From Pseudomonadota bacterium (lineage in GTDB: Bacteria > Pseudomonadota > Gammaproteobacteria > Burkholderiales > Rhodocyclaceae), in contig JAGTRS010000013.1 in assembly GCA_018262195.1 (NCBI GenBank), positions 1 to 64,000 on the forward strand: 64,000 bases of DNA. The letters are read 5' to 3'. Both the position numbers and the translations under genes were made by a program. The notes below the pieces were generated by a model. It was not told the DNA's origin. It searched no databases and was given only the letters and a program-made list of their open reading frames with translations. This document shows positions 1 through 9,660 of the stretch, piece after piece (positions within the stretch are counted from its first letter, which is position 1; every line of letters begins with the position of its first letter).

Positions 1-808
1 CTACAACAACATCGCCGACTCCGACGCCGCCTGGGAATGCGTCAAGTCCTTCGACGCCCCGGCCTGCGTCATCGTCAAGCACGCCAACCCGTGCGGCGTG
101 GCCGTTGACGGCACCCTGCTCGGCGCCTACGAAAAGTCCTTCAAGACCGATTCGACCTCGGCGTTCGGCGGCATCATCGCCTTCAACGGCGAAGTCGGCA
201 TCGACGTGGTCAACGCCATGAACGAGCGCAAGCACTTCGTCGAAGTCCTGATCGCCCCGTCCTTCACCGCCGAAGCCAAAGCTGCGCTGGCCAGCAAGGC
301 CAACCTGCGCGTACTGGTCGTGCCGATCTCCCGCGAGCTCAACGCCCTCGAGTACAAGCGCGTCGGTGGCGGCCTGCTCGTCCAGACCCCGGACAACTTC
401 ACAGCCCAGGCATCCGGCCTCAAGGTCGTCACCAAGGTCCAGCCGACTGCCCAGCAAATCGAAGACCTGCTCTTCGCCGAGCGCGTCGCCAAGTTCGTCA
501 AGTCCAACGCCATCGTCTTCTGCGGCAACGGCATGACCCTCGGCGTTGGCGCCGGCCAGATGAGCCGCGTCGATTCGACCAAGATCGCCAGCATCAAGGC
601 GCAGCACGCCGGCTTGTCGCTCCAGGGTTCGGTTGTCGCCTCGGACGCTTTCTTCCCGTTCCGCGACGGCGTCGATGTGCTGGCCGAAGCCGGTGCCAAG
701 GCCGTCATCCAGCCGGGTGGCTCGATGCGCGACGAGGAAGTCATCGCCGCCGCCGACGAGCATGGCCTGGCCATGGTCTTCACCGGCGCCCGCCACTTCC
801 GCCACTAA
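1..808 (+). CDS. purH: PurH, bifunctional AICAR transformylase/IMP cyclohydrolase (5' truncated by window)
   Basis: This is the C-terminal half of the enzyme that performs the last two steps of de novo IMP synthesis in the cytoplasm. The frame is open from base 2, and the first codons already lie in the AICAR formyltransferase domain. The KHANPCGVA motif, with the catalytic Lys-His, and the STSAFGGI motif are both present. The protein ends in the family's typical [11 protein letters not shown]-like tail at a TAA stop. The cyclohydrolase domain lies before the window. purD follows 94 bp downstream on the same strand, the usual purHD pairing. Confidence 0.97.
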   Translation, partial: YNNIADSDAAWECVKSFDAPACVIVKHANPCGVAVDGTLLGAYEKSFKTDSTSAFGGIIAFNGEVGIDVVNAMNERKHFVEVLIAPSFTAEAKAALASKANLRVLVVPISRELNALEYKRVGGGLLVQTPDNFTAQASGLKVVTKVQPTAQQIEDLLFAERVAKFVKSNAIVFCGNGMTLGVGAGQMSRVDSTKIASIKAQHAGLSLQGSVVASDAFFPFRDGVDVLAEAGAKAVIQPGGSMRDEEVIAAADEHGLAMVFTGARHFRH

Positions 809-817
809 GCTGGAGTT

Positions 818-851
818 GCTAGCAGCTAGTTGTTAGTTGTTAGCTGCTAGC
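818..851. repeat. Perfect inverted repeat in the purH-purD gap
   Basis: Two 11-bp arms (GCTAGCAGCTA at 818-828 and its complement at 841-851) flank a 12-nt loop made of GTTGTTAGTTGT-type short repeats. No T-run follows, so a plain terminator is unlikely. The repeat could be an mRNA-processing hairpin or a small dispersed palindrome. Similar GTTAGT-type sequence appears again after hemF. Confidence 0.6.
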
Positions 852-902
852 CCCATCCCCAACTGGCAATTCTCCAACTAATAACTAGCTACTCGGTAAA
901 TC

Positions 903-2180
903 ATGAAACTACTGGTAATCGGTTCCGGCGGCCGCGAGCACGCCATGGCCTGGCGCCTGGCGCAGACGCCTGGCCTGCAGAAGGTTTTCGTTGCCCCCGG
1001 CAACGCCGGCACGGCACGTGAGCACGAACTGGAAAACGTCGGCCTCACCGATCCGGAAGCGCTGGCTGATTTCGCCGAGCAAAACAAGGTTCATCTCACC
1101 GTCGTCGGCCCCGAGGCGCCGCTGGCCGCCGGGATCGTCAACGTCTTCCGGGCCCGTGGTCTGAAGATTTTCGGCCCGACCAAGGAAGCCGCCCAACTCG
1201 AATCCTCCAAGGATTTCGCCAAGCGCTTCATGGCCCGCCATAACATTCCGACAGCCGGTTTCGAGACCTTCTCCGATGTCGCCGCCGCCCACGCCTACAT
1301 TGACCGCAAGGGCGCGCCGATTGTCGTCAAGGCCGACGGCCTGGCCGCCGGCAAGGGCGTCGTCGTCGCCATGAGCATCGCGGAAGCCCACGCTGCCATC
1401 GACGACATGCTGTCCGGCAACAAGCTCGGCGATGCCGGCGCTCGCGTCGTCATCGAGGATTTCCTCGACGGCGAGGAAGCCAGCTTCATCGTCATGGTCG
1501 ATGGCAAGAACGTGCTGGCCCTGGCCTCCAGCCAGGATCACAAGCGTATCGGCGACGGCGATACCGGCCCCAACACCGGTGGCATGGGCGCCTATTCGCC
1601 CGCACCATGCGTGACGCCCGAGGTGCACGCCAAGGCCATGCGCGAAATCATCCTGCCGACGGTGCGTGGCATGGCGGCCGATGGCATCCCCTTCACCGGC
1701 TTCCTCTACGCCGGCCTGATGATCGGCAAGGACGGCTCGCTCAAGACGCTCGAATTCAACTGCCGCATGGGCGACCCGGAAACCCAGCCCATCCTGATGC
1801 GCCTGAAGTCCGACTTCGTGAAGCTGCTCGAACACGCCATTGACGGCACACTCGACCAGGTCGAGGCCGAATGGGACCGCCGCGTCGCGTTGGGCGTCGT
1901 TCTCGCCGCCGCGAATTATCCCGAAACACCACGCAAGGGTGACGCAATCATGGGCTTGCCTGCCAGCAACAGTTTTGGCGACGACGCCCATGTCTTCCAT
2001 GCCGGGACAACCGATGCCGACGGCAAGGTCGTGACCAGCGGCGGACGAGTTCTCTGTGTCACGGCGCTGGGCGAAAACGTCAAGCTGGCGCAGAAGCTGG
2101 CCTACGAATCGGCTGCCCAGATCAGTTTCGACGGCATGCAGTTCCGCAAGGATATCGGGCACCGGGCGATTTCCCGCTAA
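903..2180 (+). CDS. purD: PurD, phosphoribosylamine-glycine ligase (GAR synthetase)
   Basis: This is an ATP-grasp enzyme that joins glycine to phosphoribosylamine in the second step of purine synthesis. The 425-residue length is normal. The N-terminus (MKLLVIGSGGREHA) is the classic start. The ATP-grasp core is visible as PIVVKADGLAAGKGV, followed by the GPNTGGMGAYSPAP segment and FNCRMGDPETQ near residue 285, which holds the metal and ATP ligands. It lies directly after purH and is probably co-transcribed with it. Confidence 0.98.
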   Translation: MKLLVIGSGGREHAMAWRLAQTPGLQKVFVAPGNAGTAREHELENVGLTDPEALADFAEQNKVHLTVVGPEAPLAAGIVNVFRARGLKIFGPTKEAAQLESSKDFAKRFMARHNIPTAGFETFSDVAAAHAYIDRKGAPIVVKADGLAAGKGVVVAMSIAEAHAAIDDMLSGNKLGDAGARVVIEDFLDGEEASFIVMVDGKNVLALASSQDHKRIGDGDTGPNTGGMGAYSPAPCVTPEVHAKAMREIILPTVRGMAADGIPFTGFLYAGLMIGKDGSLKTLEFNCRMGDPETQPILMRLKSDFVKLLEHAIDGTLDQVEAEWDRRVALGVVLAAANYPETPRKGDAIMGLPASNSFGDDAHVFHAGTTDADGKVVTSGGRVLCVTALGENVKLAQKLAYESAAQISFDGMQFRKDIGHRAISR

Positions 2181-2192
2181 GGCCAACGGGCC

Positions 2193-3824
2193 ATGATGCC
2201 GATCATCGGCAGCAGCCTCAAAGTACGGATCGCCGTCGTCTCGGTGCTCCTGTTTCTGGCCGGCATCAGCCTGATTACCTTTTTTGCCACGCGCATCCTG
2301 CATGACGACATGCAGGAGATGCTCTCGCAGCAGCAGCTGACGACGGTCAGCTACATTGCGCGGGATATCGACGCCAAGATCACGTTGCGCCTGGAGAGTC
2401 TGAAACGGGTTGCGTTGAACATGCCCGAGGACCTCTTCAACGACCCGCCGCAGATGCAGAAATGGCTCGAAGATCGCAAGGCCATTCATACGCTGTTTCC
2501 CATCGGGCTGATGGTCGTACCGCCGGATGGCGGGCCAACCATCGGCGACGCCCCCCGCCTGAAAACCCGACCGAGGTCCTTTACCGACCGCGACTGGTTC
2601 ATCGGCGCCAAAACGAGCGGACACCCCTTCATCAGCAAACCCCTGATCGCGCGGGCCACCAACCAGCCCGCACTGGTCATCGCCATTCCGGTATTCAATT
2701 CGCAGCAACAGTTGCTCGGCATCATCGCCGGCGTCACCCCGCTGGAAACACCGGGATTCCTCGACCTGATCATGGGGGTCAGCCCGGGCAAGAACGGCAG
2801 CTACCAGCTCGTTTCGCCGCAACACCACCTGTTTGTATTGACCTCCGACGTCCGCCAGGCGGTCACGTCGATGCCGGCGATCAAGGAGGATCCCGTGTTG
2901 GATACCGCCCTCGGCATGCCGGGTGGCATCAGGATCATCCGGAACGCGGCGCATCAGGATGAACTGGTTGCCAGCGCGCCAGTCCCCAGCACCAACTGGG
3001 TGCTGATCGCACGCCAATCGACCGACGATGCCTTCGCGCCGGTCACCAACTCCTTGCGCAATACGCTAGTGATCACGGCGTTGCTTTCGCTGCCGAGCAT
3101 CATCGTCCTGCTTGCCGTACTCAACCGCCTGCTCAAGCCCATCGCCCAACTGGCCGGCGAACTGCACGAGATGGCCGAAGGCAGACGCCCGGTACGCCCT
3201 ATCGAAACCCGCACGGCCGACGAGGTCGCGGACGTGGCCCGCAGCTTCAACCGCCTGCAGGACCGTCTACAGGAACAGGAGCAACGACTGGCCGACATGG
3301 CCCTCCACGACATGCTGACCGGTTTGCCGAATCGGCGGATGATCGACGAGCGGCTGGAAAGCGAGTTGCTCCGCATACAGCGCAGTCGCAAGGGTCTGGC
3401 CCTGCTCTTCCTCGATATCGATGGTTTCAAGCCGGTCAACGACACGCACGGCCACGGCATCGGCGACCTCGTGCTGGCGCAGATCGCGATGCGCCTGCAA
3501 GCAGCGGTGCGTGACGTGGACACCGTCGCCCGCTTGGGCGGCGACGAGTTCCTGATTCTCCTCAACGACACCGAAAAGCCGCAGGAAGCGGCCGAGCGCG
3601 TTGCCCAGCAATGCATCGGCGCCCTGTCCGCCCCCTTCCGCGTCAACGACCTGCAAATCCACATCGGCGTTTCAATTGGCATTGCCACCTGCTGCGGCAC
3701 GCAAGGCATGACAATGACCGCCAAGCACCTGGTCAGCCTGGCGGACAGCGCCATGTACCAGGCCAAGGCGGAAGGCCGGAACCGTTACGTACTCGCATCC
3801 CCCACCACGACAAGCTGCCAATAA
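2193..3824 (+). CDS. Membrane sensor diguanylate cyclase (CACHE-HAMP-GGDEF)
   Basis: The protein probably makes cyclic di-GMP in response to an extracytoplasmic ligand. An N-terminal membrane helix (about residues 8-33) precedes a periplasmic sensor of the double-CACHE type. A second helix follows at about 292-312, then a HAMP segment and a GGDEF domain beginning at [10 protein letters not shown]. The active-site motif is intact as GGDEF (residues 449-453). No RxxD product-inhibition site is obvious just before it. It starts 12 bp after purD and stops 4 bp before hemF, so it may be transcribed with them. The ligand cannot be told from the sequence. Confidence 0.92.
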   Translation: MMPIIGSSLKVRIAVVSVLLFLAGISLITFFATRILHDDMQEMLSQQQLTTVSYIARDIDAKITLRLESLKRVALNMPEDLFNDPPQMQKWLEDRKAIHTLFPIGLMVVPPDGGPTIGDAPRLKTRPRSFTDRDWFIGAKTSGHPFISKPLIARATNQPALVIAIPVFNSQQQLLGIIAGVTPLETPGFLDLIMGVSPGKNGSYQLVSPQHHLFVLTSDVRQAVTSMPAIKEDPVLDTALGMPGGIRIIRNAAHQDELVASAPVPSTNWVLIARQSTDDAFAPVTNSLRNTLVITALLSLPSIIVLLAVLNRLLKPIAQLAGELHEMAEGRRPVRPIETRTADEVADVARSFNRLQDRLQEQEQRLADMALHDMLTGLPNRRMIDERLESELLRIQRSRKGLALLFLDIDGFKPVNDTHGHGIGDLVLAQIAMRLQAAVRDVDTVARLGGDEFLILLNDTEKPQEAAERVAQQCIGALSAPFRVNDLQIHIGVSIGIATCCGTQGMTMTAKHLVSLADSAMYQAKAEGRNRYVLASPTTTSCQ

Positions 3825-3828
3825 AACA

Positions 3829-4734
3829 ATGAGCATCGACACGACCCAACTGAAAAACTATTTCACCGGCCTGCAGGCCGCCATCGTCGCCGAACTGGAA
3901 GCGTTCGACGGCCAGCCCTTCCGCACCGATGCCTGGGATCGCCCGGAGGGCGGCGGCGGCATTTCACGCCTGATCGAGGAAGGCGCTTTCTTCGAGCGCG
4001 GCGGCGTCAATTTCTCGCACGTCACCGGCAAATCGCTGCCGGCGTCGGCCACGGCGGTTCGCCCGCAACTGGCCGGCCGGGCCTGGGAAGCGATGGGCGT
4101 CTCGCTCGTCCTGCATCCGCGCAATCCGTATTGCCCGACAGCGCACATGAACGTCCGCTGCTTCGTCGCCCGCAAGGAGGGCGAGGAGGATGTCTGGTGG
4201 TTTGGCGGCGGCATGGACATGACGCCCTACTACGGCCAGCGCGAGGATGTCGTTCATTTTCACCAGACCTGCAAGGATGCGCTGGAGCCGTTCGGCGCCG
4301 AGGTGTATCCGAAATACAAGCACTGGTGCGACGAGTACTTCTTCCTGAAACACCGGAACGAGCCGCGTGGCGTGGGTGGCGTCTTTTTCGACGACCTCAA
4401 CGAAGGCAGTTTCGAGCGTTGCTTCGCGTTGACGCAGGCTGTTGGCAATGCGTTTACCCGTGCCTACCTGCCGGTCCTCGCCAGGCGTCGCGAGATGCCC
4501 TACGGTGAGCGTGAACGCGACTTCCAGGCCTACCGGCGTGGCCGTTACGTCGAGTTCAACCTGGTCTGGGACCGTGGCACGCTGTTCGGCCTGCAATCGG
4601 GCGGACGCACCGAATCCATCCTGATGTCCCTGCCACCGATCGTGAAGTGGCGCTACGACTGGACACCTGAGGCCGGCACGCCGGAAGCCGAGCTCTACGA
4701 AGTCTTTCTGAAGCCGCAGGACTGGGTGAGCTAG
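3829..4734 (+). CDS. hemF: HemF, oxygen-dependent coproporphyrinogen III oxidase
   Basis: This enzyme converts coproporphyrinogen III to protoporphyrinogen IX with O2 in haem synthesis. The 301 residues match the family. Diagnostic stretches include the [12 protein letters not shown] block, [13 protein letters not shown], and [31 protein letters not shown] in the C-terminal third (described in parts here; both are contiguous in the protein). It lies 4 bp after the diguanylate cyclase gene, and a strong hairpin follows it. Confidence 0.98.
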   Translation: MSIDTTQLKNYFTGLQAAIVAELEAFDGQPFRTDAWDRPEGGGGISRLIEEGAFFERGGVNFSHVTGKSLPASATAVRPQLAGRAWEAMGVSLVLHPRNPYCPTAHMNVRCFVARKEGEEDVWWFGGGMDMTPYYGQREDVVHFHQTCKDALEPFGAEVYPKYKHWCDEYFFLKHRNEPRGVGGVFFDDLNEGSFERCFALTQAVGNAFTRAYLPVLARRREMPYGERERDFQAYRRGRYVEFNLVWDRGTLFGLQSGGRTESILMSLPPIVKWRYDWTPEAGTPEAELYEVFLKPQDWVS

Positions 4735-4763
4735 TTACGAGTTGTTGGTCACCAGTTTTTAGC

Positions 4764-4795
4764 ATAGTCGAGGGCGCCGAAACGCCCTCGACTAT
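4764..4795. terminator. Hairpin between convergent hemF and the zinc-ribbon gene
   Basis: Two perfect 13-bp arms (4764-4776 and 4783-4795, ATAGTCGAGGGCG and its complement) flank a 6-nt loop. The hairpin sits exactly between two converging genes and could end transcription from both sides, although the T-run on the plus side is poor. Confidence 0.75.
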
Positions 4796-4812
4796 CGGTC
4801 AAGAACTAACGA

Positions 4813-5052
4813 CTATTTGAGTTTTCCGCGGACGACCTTGACGCGCAGCGCATCCTTGACCGTCAGCTTGCCACCACTGCCCGCCAGGTTGCCGCAGGCG
4901 CAGGCCGCCTTGATATGCGGGACGGAATTGACGATGACCTGGCAGTCCAGGCACTCGTAGTAGAGATCACCGCCACTCGGCAGGGCCGCAGGATCGGGGG
5001 CTGGCTCGATGGGATAAAAGTTGTAGATCTTGCGCATGTCGATGTTCAGCAT
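4813..5052 (-). CDS. Small zinc-ribbon-like protein
   Basis: The 79-residue protein has two cysteine pairs, ECLDC (about residues 33-37) and CACG (about 50-53). They would form a zinc-ribbon or rubredoxin-like knuckle in a protein with a basic C-terminus. I chose the ATG at 5052 because a GGGGGG stretch sits just upstream; the frame is open further upstream over the end of hemY, but that part is antisense-like. It lies 26 bp after hemY on the same strand and may be the last gene of the hemCDXY operon. Its function is unknown; a nucleic-acid-binding or metal-binding role is only a guess. Confidence 0.65.
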   Translation of the reverse strand: MLNIDMRKIYNFYPIEPAPDPAALPSGGDLYYECLDCQVIVNSVPHIKAACACGNLAGSGGKLTVKDALRVKVVRGKLK

Positions 5053-5078
5053 CTTCCCCCCGGATCTCCGTGCCCAGC

Positions 5079-6263
5079 CTAATGGCTTTCCAGCAAGGCA
5101 CTGGCGCGGTAGTGCTTGTTGGCTTCTTCGGGTTTGTCGAGCAGGTCGAACAGGCGGGCCAGTTCGAGATGCCCCAACTGTGACGGCTGGACTGACAACG
5201 ACGCTTCGAGATAGCTTTGCGCCTTGCCCCACAGGCGCTGGCGCATGCACATCCGACCCAGGGCCTTGAGCAGGCGCGCGTCGTCCGGATGGCTGCGCAG
5301 CCATCCCTCGGCCTTGGCGATGCGCCCAGTCTGCTCGCTGTTCGTCAGGCGGCCATAGATGGCGACGAGTTCCGGTTGCCATTCCTCGTGCTTGACCGTG
5401 TCGAGCACCGACTCGATCAGTTTCTGGGCTTCCGCCTCGGCGCCCAGATCGACCAGTGCTCGCGCCGCGGCGAGCGCGACCCGGCGGCCCCGCTCGTCTT
5501 CGGGAACGGAACGCAGGTAGGCGGTCAGTTTGCCCTGATCGGCCACCCGTTTGGTTATATTTCCCAGATGCGCCTGCGTGCGAATCTCGCGCACGACCTC
5601 GGCCGGCAGCGCATCGCGCTTGACCAGTTGGCGGGCCAGCTTGAGCACACCATCCCAGTCACCGACGCCCTGGCGGGCGCGCAACTCGAGACGTAGCGCA
5701 GCAATGTGGCGCCCCTGCTTGCCTTGCAACTTTTCCAGGGCGCCCAAGGCATCCTCGAAACGACGCGCTTCGTTGGCCATTTCGGCATCGAGCATGAGCG
5801 TTGCCGCTTCGGTCCGCGGATCGTCCGTCTTGGCGTGCTCCAGCCAGTATTGTTGCTTCTCTGGCTCACGCATGCGCTGGGCGGCGCGTGCGGCGATGAG
5901 CGCCGACAGGCCGGGCGCCGTTCCCGAGCCGTGGGCCTCGGTGGCTTTTTTCAGGGCCTGGCCGAAGCGCCCTTCGAAGAGCAGGCGGACTGCATCCTGA
6001 AAGACCATACCGGCATTTTCACGCTGACGCTGCGCCCGATATTCGCGTACTCGCTTGGGCAGGCCGAAGGTGACGAAAAGCAGGCGCATCGCCGCATAGA
6101 AGGCGAGGAAGAGCGCGAGCAAGGCGATGATGAAGAGGTTCAGCGAAATCTCGGCGCGCCAGGGTGGAAAAACAAGCAGCACGTAGCCTTCGTTGTAGCG
6201 GGCACCGAGTGCAACGGCGACCGCCAGCCCGCACAGGGTCAGGATCCAGAACAGCCCTCTCAC
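5079..6263 (-). CDS. hemY: HemY-family inner-membrane TPR protein
   Basis: This is a proteobacterial HemY homologue. The family is tied to haem synthesis by gene order and is unrelated to Bacillus protoporphyrinogen oxidase. Two N-terminal membrane helices (about residues 1-22 and 40-65) precede a long alpha-helical TPR-rich cytoplasmic region. The 394 residues fit the family. Its ATG overlaps the hemX stop by 4 bp, which indicates translational coupling in the order hemC-hemD-hemX-hemY. Its biochemical role is not firmly established. Confidence 0.93.
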   Translation of the reverse strand: MRGLFWILTLCGLAVAVALGARYNEGYVLLVFPPWRAEISLNLFIIALLALFLAFYAAMRLLFVTFGLPKRVREYRAQRQRENAGMVFQDAVRLLFEGRFGQALKKATEAHGSGTAPGLSALIAARAAQRMREPEKQQYWLEHAKTDDPRTEAATLMLDAEMANEARRFEDALGALEKLQGKQGRHIAALRLELRARQGVGDWDGVLKLARQLVKRDALPAEVVREIRTQAHLGNITKRVADQGKLTAYLRSVPEDERGRRVALAAARALVDLGAEAEAQKLIESVLDTVKHEEWQPELVAIYGRLTNSEQTGRIAKAEGWLRSHPDDARLLKALGRMCMRQRLWGKAQSYLEASLSVQPSQLGHLELARLFDLLDKPEEANKHYRASALLESH

Positions 6264-7309
6264 CGCTTTTCCTTGCTCTGACGGACGGCGCGCAGGGCAG
6301 CCTGGCTATCGGCCAGGGTCGGCAGCTCGACGTTGATCTCGGTCGCCGTCATCTGGCGCAGCGTGTTCTGGGCGGCTTGCACGGCCTTGTCGTTGGCTTC
6401 GAAATGGCGGGACAGCAAGTCCTGGGCAACTTTCAATTCGTTGCGGAAGGTCCATTGGTCGTGCGCAAACAGCGCGAGGCGGGCGTTCAGCAGGCGCAGC
6501 TTGAGGTTCTCGCGCAGCAGGTAGCCTTGTTCCGGCGCCAGCAGCAAGGGATCGTCGCGGTCGAAACGCTGGATGCGCACCAGCCCCTTGAGTTCCTGCC
6601 AGATCTGGCCGCCGGCCCGTTCCCACCAGGGCTGGTCGCCCTGGACGGGCATTTCGATTTTGGCCGTTTTTTCCGGTCGACCGTAAGATCCGAGCGGCAG
6701 CTTGTCGATGCCGACCAGGACCTGTTCCAGACGCAGGCTGATGCCCGGCATGTCGACGAACGGCAGCGCACTCAGGCGTGCCAGATCCTTGGCGACCGCC
6801 TTGCGCAGCGGCAGGTATTGCGGCCGATCCAGGCGGGCCAACTGGGCATCCGCCGTCTGCAGCGCGAGGACGGCCACGGGCAGATTGCCAGCCAACTGCA
6901 ACTGCTGGCCAGCCAGCACGATGGCCTGCTCGACCTCGAGCAGCGCGACCTCTTCGCGGCTGCGGGCAATGTCCTGGACCAGCGCCTGCAGCATGGTCGA
7001 CTGCCCCTGGAATTCGGCCAGCTTGCCATCGAGCGCCCCGAGCCGTGCCTGCAGCGCTTCGATCTGCTCGCGCGTCTGCTTCTGGGCGCCCCGGTCTTCC
7101 TTGTTGCCGGTATCGAATTCCGCCAGCTTGCGGCTGACCTCGGTTTGCGTATCGATGAGCTTTTGGCGGGTTTCAAACCACTGCCAGCCGGCCAGCGCCA
7201 GCGCGGCAATCGCCACGAACAGCCACGGTCCCTGACGTTTGTCGCGACGGGTCGGGACGGGGGCAGGAATGGCGTTCGGTGTTTGGGGGGTATCGTTTTC
7301 GGGCATCAT
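6260..7309 (-). CDS. hemX: HemX-family membrane protein
   Basis: One N-terminal membrane helix (near residues 25-42, after a Pro-rich cytoplasmic stretch) is followed by a coiled coil and an alpha-helical periplasmic domain typical of HemX. The family is often mislabelled uroporphyrinogen-III methyltransferase, but the SAM-dependent methylase domain is absent here. I chose the ATG at 7309 because it gives an ATGA overlap with the hemD stop. A copy of a 37-bp dispersed repeat lies inside the gene at 6651-6687 and supplies part of its coding sequence. Confidence 0.9.
   Translation of the reverse strand: MMPENDTPQTPNAIPAPVPTRRDKRQGPWLFVAIAALALAGWQWFETRQKLIDTQTEVSRKLAEFDTGNKEDRGAQKQTREQIEALQARLGALDGKLAEFQGQSTMLQALVQDIARSREEVALLEVEQAIVLAGQQLQLAGNLPVAVLALQTADAQLARLDRPQYLPLRKAVAKDLARLSALPFVDMPGISLRLEQVLVGIDKLPLGSYGRPEKTAKIEMPVQGDQPWWERAGGQIWQELKGLVRIQRFDRDDPLLLAPEQGYLLRENLKLRLLNARLALFAHDQWTFRNELKVAQDLLSRHFEANDKAVQAAQNTLRQMTATEINVELPTLADSQAALRAVRQSKEKR
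6651..6687 (+). repeat. 37-bp dispersed repeat, copy A (inside hemX)
   Basis: The copy reads ATTTCGATTTTGGC, two variable bases, then TTTTTTCCGGTCGACCGTAAG. It matches copy C (24453-24489) at 33 of 37 positions by hand alignment, and copies B and D share the TGGC...TTTCCGGTTGACCGT core. It is translated in hemX on the opposite strand as a peptide close to SYGRPEKTAKIEM. Confidence 0.8.
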
Positions 7310-8121
7310 GCCAGCCAATTATAAGCAACTAAGCCGGCAAGAATGCCGGCATCAGCCGCGTCGGTGAGGATTATGTTGCTTAAACCCAAAGCCCGGGCAT
7401 TGTCGGCAATGCGGGCATGGGGAACGAAAATGGGCGTTTTCTGCAGAAAAGCGCGACCGTCGGCGTCAAGTTGCTCGACCAGATAACGCAGGCCTTCGCT
7501 GCTCGACACCGTCAAGGCATCGAGTTGCCCGGCCCGCCAGGCCGCCATCAATGGCAACAGGCCGGCAGAGGGGCCGGAGCGGTGATAACAGGTGATGCAA
7601 TCGACCGTCGCCCCGCGCTCGCGCAGCGTATCGGCCAGCAATTCGCGACCGCCGTCGCCACGGAAAATCGCCACGCGCTTTCCCGCCATGTTTTCGGCTG
7701 CCAGTTCCGGCAAGGCCAGCAGTGCCTCCGAATCGAAGCGCTCGGTCGGCGCGATGCAGCCCTCGATGCCGCGAGCCGCTAGCGCCCTGACGGTTCCCTG
7801 CCCGACGGCAGCTGGCCGCAGCGTCGACGGCCACGGCGCGTTCGCCAGCAAGGCCGGCAAAGCATGCTCGACCGCATTCGGGCTGATGAAAACGGCGAGC
7901 GCGTAATCGGCCAGCCTTTGCGCGGTAGCGGCCAGTGGCTGCGCGTCGGCGGCCGGCGAAATTTCGAGCAGGGGAAAAATCAGCGGCCTACCACCCGCGG
8001 CCACGATACCCTCGGCCAGCGGCGCCGCCTGAGCCTGCGGCCGGGTGACGACGATGGTTCGGCCAACGAGCGGGCCGCCAGTGCGCGGTTGCATGCTATG
8101 CGGCGCCTGATAGCGATGCAT
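7306..8121 (-). CDS. hemD: HemD, uroporphyrinogen-III synthase
   Basis: The enzyme cyclises hydroxymethylbilane to uroporphyrinogen III with inversion of ring D. Two similar alpha/beta domains can be followed: GRTIVVTRPQAQA near the start, then FISPNAVEHAL, GQGTVRALAARG, VAIFRGDGGRELL and TVSSSEGLRYL. The start is uncertain. ATG 8121 has a GAGG ribosome-binding site about 6 bp upstream and gives 271 residues; ATG 8094 gives a more typical N-terminus. The open frame also runs back to 8238. It sits between hemC and hemX in one operon. Confidence 0.92.
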   Translation of the reverse strand: MHRYQAPHSMQPRTGGPLVGRTIVVTRPQAQAAPLAEGIVAAGGRPLIFPLLEISPAADAQPLAATAQRLADYALAVFISPNAVEHALPALLANAPWPSTLRPAAVGQGTVRALAARGIEGCIAPTERFDSEALLALPELAAENMAGKRVAIFRGDGGRELLADTLRERGATVDCITCYHRSGPSAGLLPLMAAWRAGQLDALTVSSSEGLRYLVEQLDADGRAFLQKTPIFVPHARIADNARALGLSNIILTDAADAGILAGLVAYNWLA

Positions 8122-8243
8122 TTGGCCTCGCGCCAAGGCGAAAGCCGCAGCGACACCGCGCGTTACCGCGAGGACTTGCCACGCCGCCACGGGGGCAAAG
8201 GCGCGGTTCCATGGCCCGAATCGCGTGCAACACCGCACTCAGC

Positions 8244-9179
8244 TCATTTGCAGTGAGCGAGTTTCTCGAGAATGGCGTCGGCGCCCTTGGCGCGGAGTTC
8301 CGCGGCCAGTTTGAGGCCGAGCGCCTCGTCGTCGGCCGGATTGCCGCGCAATTCCGCGCTGACCATTTCCTTGCCGTCGGCCGTCGCGACAAAGCCGCGC
8401 AGCCAGAGCTGACCATTGTCGATGACGGCATAGCCGCCCAGCGGCACCTGGCAACTACCGCCCAGCGCGCGCGAGAATGCCCGTTCGGCCCGAACACAGT
8501 GAGCGGTTTCCGGATCGTTGAGCGGCGCCACGACGTCGAGCATCTCCGCTGCGCCGTCGATGAGTTCGATTCCCAGCGCGCCCTGCCCCGGTGCCGGCAG
8601 CGACTGCTCCGGCGTCAGGATCGACTTGATGCGATCCTTGAGACCGAGGCGGATCAGGCCGGCTGCGGCCAGGATGATCGCGTCGTATTCGCCGGCATCA
8701 AGCTTCTTCAGGCGGGTGTCGAGGTTGCCACGCAGGCTCTTGATGACGAGCTGCGGGTATTTGGCGCGCAGGATGGATTCGCGACGCAGGCTGGAGGTGC
8801 CGACGACGGCGCCCGCCGGCAGGTCGTCGAGCCCGTTGTATTTGTTCGAGACGAAGGCATCGCGCGGATTCTCGCGGGCCGAGATGGCAGCCAGCACGAA
8901 ACCTTCGGGCATGACCATCGGCACATCCTTCATCGAATGCACGGCGAGGTGGGCCTTGCCTTCCTGCATCGCCACTTCGAGTTCCTTGATGAACAGGCCT
9001 TTGCCGCCGATTTCGGCGAGCGGCCGGTCGAGGATCTGGTCGCCCTTGGTGGTCATGCCGAGAATGACAACTTCCGCCCCGGGATTTAAACTCGATAAGC
9101 GATCTCTAACGTGTACCGCCTGCCACATGGCCAGACGGGATTCGCGGGAGGCAATGACAATCTTGGAAGGACGGGGCAT
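8244..9179 (-). CDS. hemC: HemC, hydroxymethylbilane synthase (porphobilinogen deaminase)
   Basis: The enzyme condenses four porphobilinogens into hydroxymethylbilane on a dipyrromethane cofactor. The start [17 protein letters not shown] is the family N-terminus, so the ATG at 9179 is chosen although the frame is open further upstream. Key stretches include the [11 protein letters not shown] segment, the HSMKDVP loop, GTSSLRRE, and the cofactor-cysteine region [12 protein letters not shown] (Cys near residue 242). The 311 residues are normal. The start codon overlaps that of the divergent thioredoxin-like gene. Confidence 0.97.
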   Translation of the reverse strand: MPRPSKIVIASRESRLAMWQAVHVRDRLSSLNPGAEVVILGMTTKGDQILDRPLAEIGGKGLFIKELEVAMQEGKAHLAVHSMKDVPMVMPEGFVLAAISARENPRDAFVSNKYNGLDDLPAGAVVGTSSLRRESILRAKYPQLVIKSLRGNLDTRLKKLDAGEYDAIILAAAGLIRLGLKDRIKSILTPEQSLPAPGQGALGIELIDGAAEMLDVVAPLNDPETAHCVRAERAFSRALGGSCQVPLGGYAVIDNGQLWLRGFVATADGKEMVSAELRGNPADDEALGLKLAAELRAKGADAILEKLAHCK

Positions 9180-9660
9180 GATCAGGCAATGGGCAGGGCT
9201 TTTGGGAGGGCTGATTCTAGCATGGCCGGCCGCCCCGTCCTTTGCGGCAACCGACCTCCAGGCTGCAGTCGACCTGCGTACCGAAGCGGCGGCCGCCGCC
9301 AGGCTCGGCGGCCCGCTGATCGTCATCTACAGCCGCAAGGACTGCAAGCATTGCGAGGCCGTCAAGCGCGACTACCTGAAACCGCTGGCCACTCACCCCC
9401 GCTACCGCGACCGACTGCAGATCCGCCAGATCAATCAGGATGGCGACGAACAGGCGCTGACCGACTTTAAAGGCAACGCCTCGACCCATGCCCGCGTGGC
9501 CACGGCCGAAAAGGTAAAGCTGGTTCCGGTCGTCGCCTTCTATGGCCCCGATGGCCGCAAGCTGGCCGACCCGATTATTGGCGCCCGCCTACCCGACTTC
9601 TACCAAAGCTATCTCGAAGACGCCGTCGAACAAGCGACCCGAACCCTGAAAAAACCATGA
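9178..9660 (+). CDS. Periplasmic thioredoxin-fold protein (SoxW/DsbD-C-like)
   Basis: The 160-residue protein starts with a signal peptide ([23 protein letters not shown]). A thioredoxin fold follows, with a CKHC redox motif in [18 protein letters not shown] and the cis-proline region [14 protein letters not shown]. It probably acts as a periplasmic thiol reductase or oxidase; the substrate is unknown. The ATG at 9178 has a good GGAAGGA ribosome-binding site. It shares bases with the hemC start on the other strand and overlaps the next gene by 4 bp. Confidence 0.85.
   Translation: MIRQWAGLLGGLILAWPAAPSFAATDLQAAVDLRTEAAAAARLGGPLIVIYSRKDCKHCEAVKRDYLKPLATHPRYRDRLQIRQINQDGDEQALTDFKGNASTHARVATAEKVKLVPVVAFYGPDGRKLADPIIGARLPDFYQSYLEDAVEQATRTLKKP

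Noticed and set aside
909-3017. Long 702-codon open frame on the minus strand opposite purD and the diguanylate cyclase gene
   Set aside because: It is antisense to two clearly real genes; its translation shows no domain and reflects GC-rich third-position bias.
6164-7324. 386-codon plus-strand frame opposite hemX/hemY
   Set aside because: It is antisense to the hem operon, with composition typical of shadow frames.
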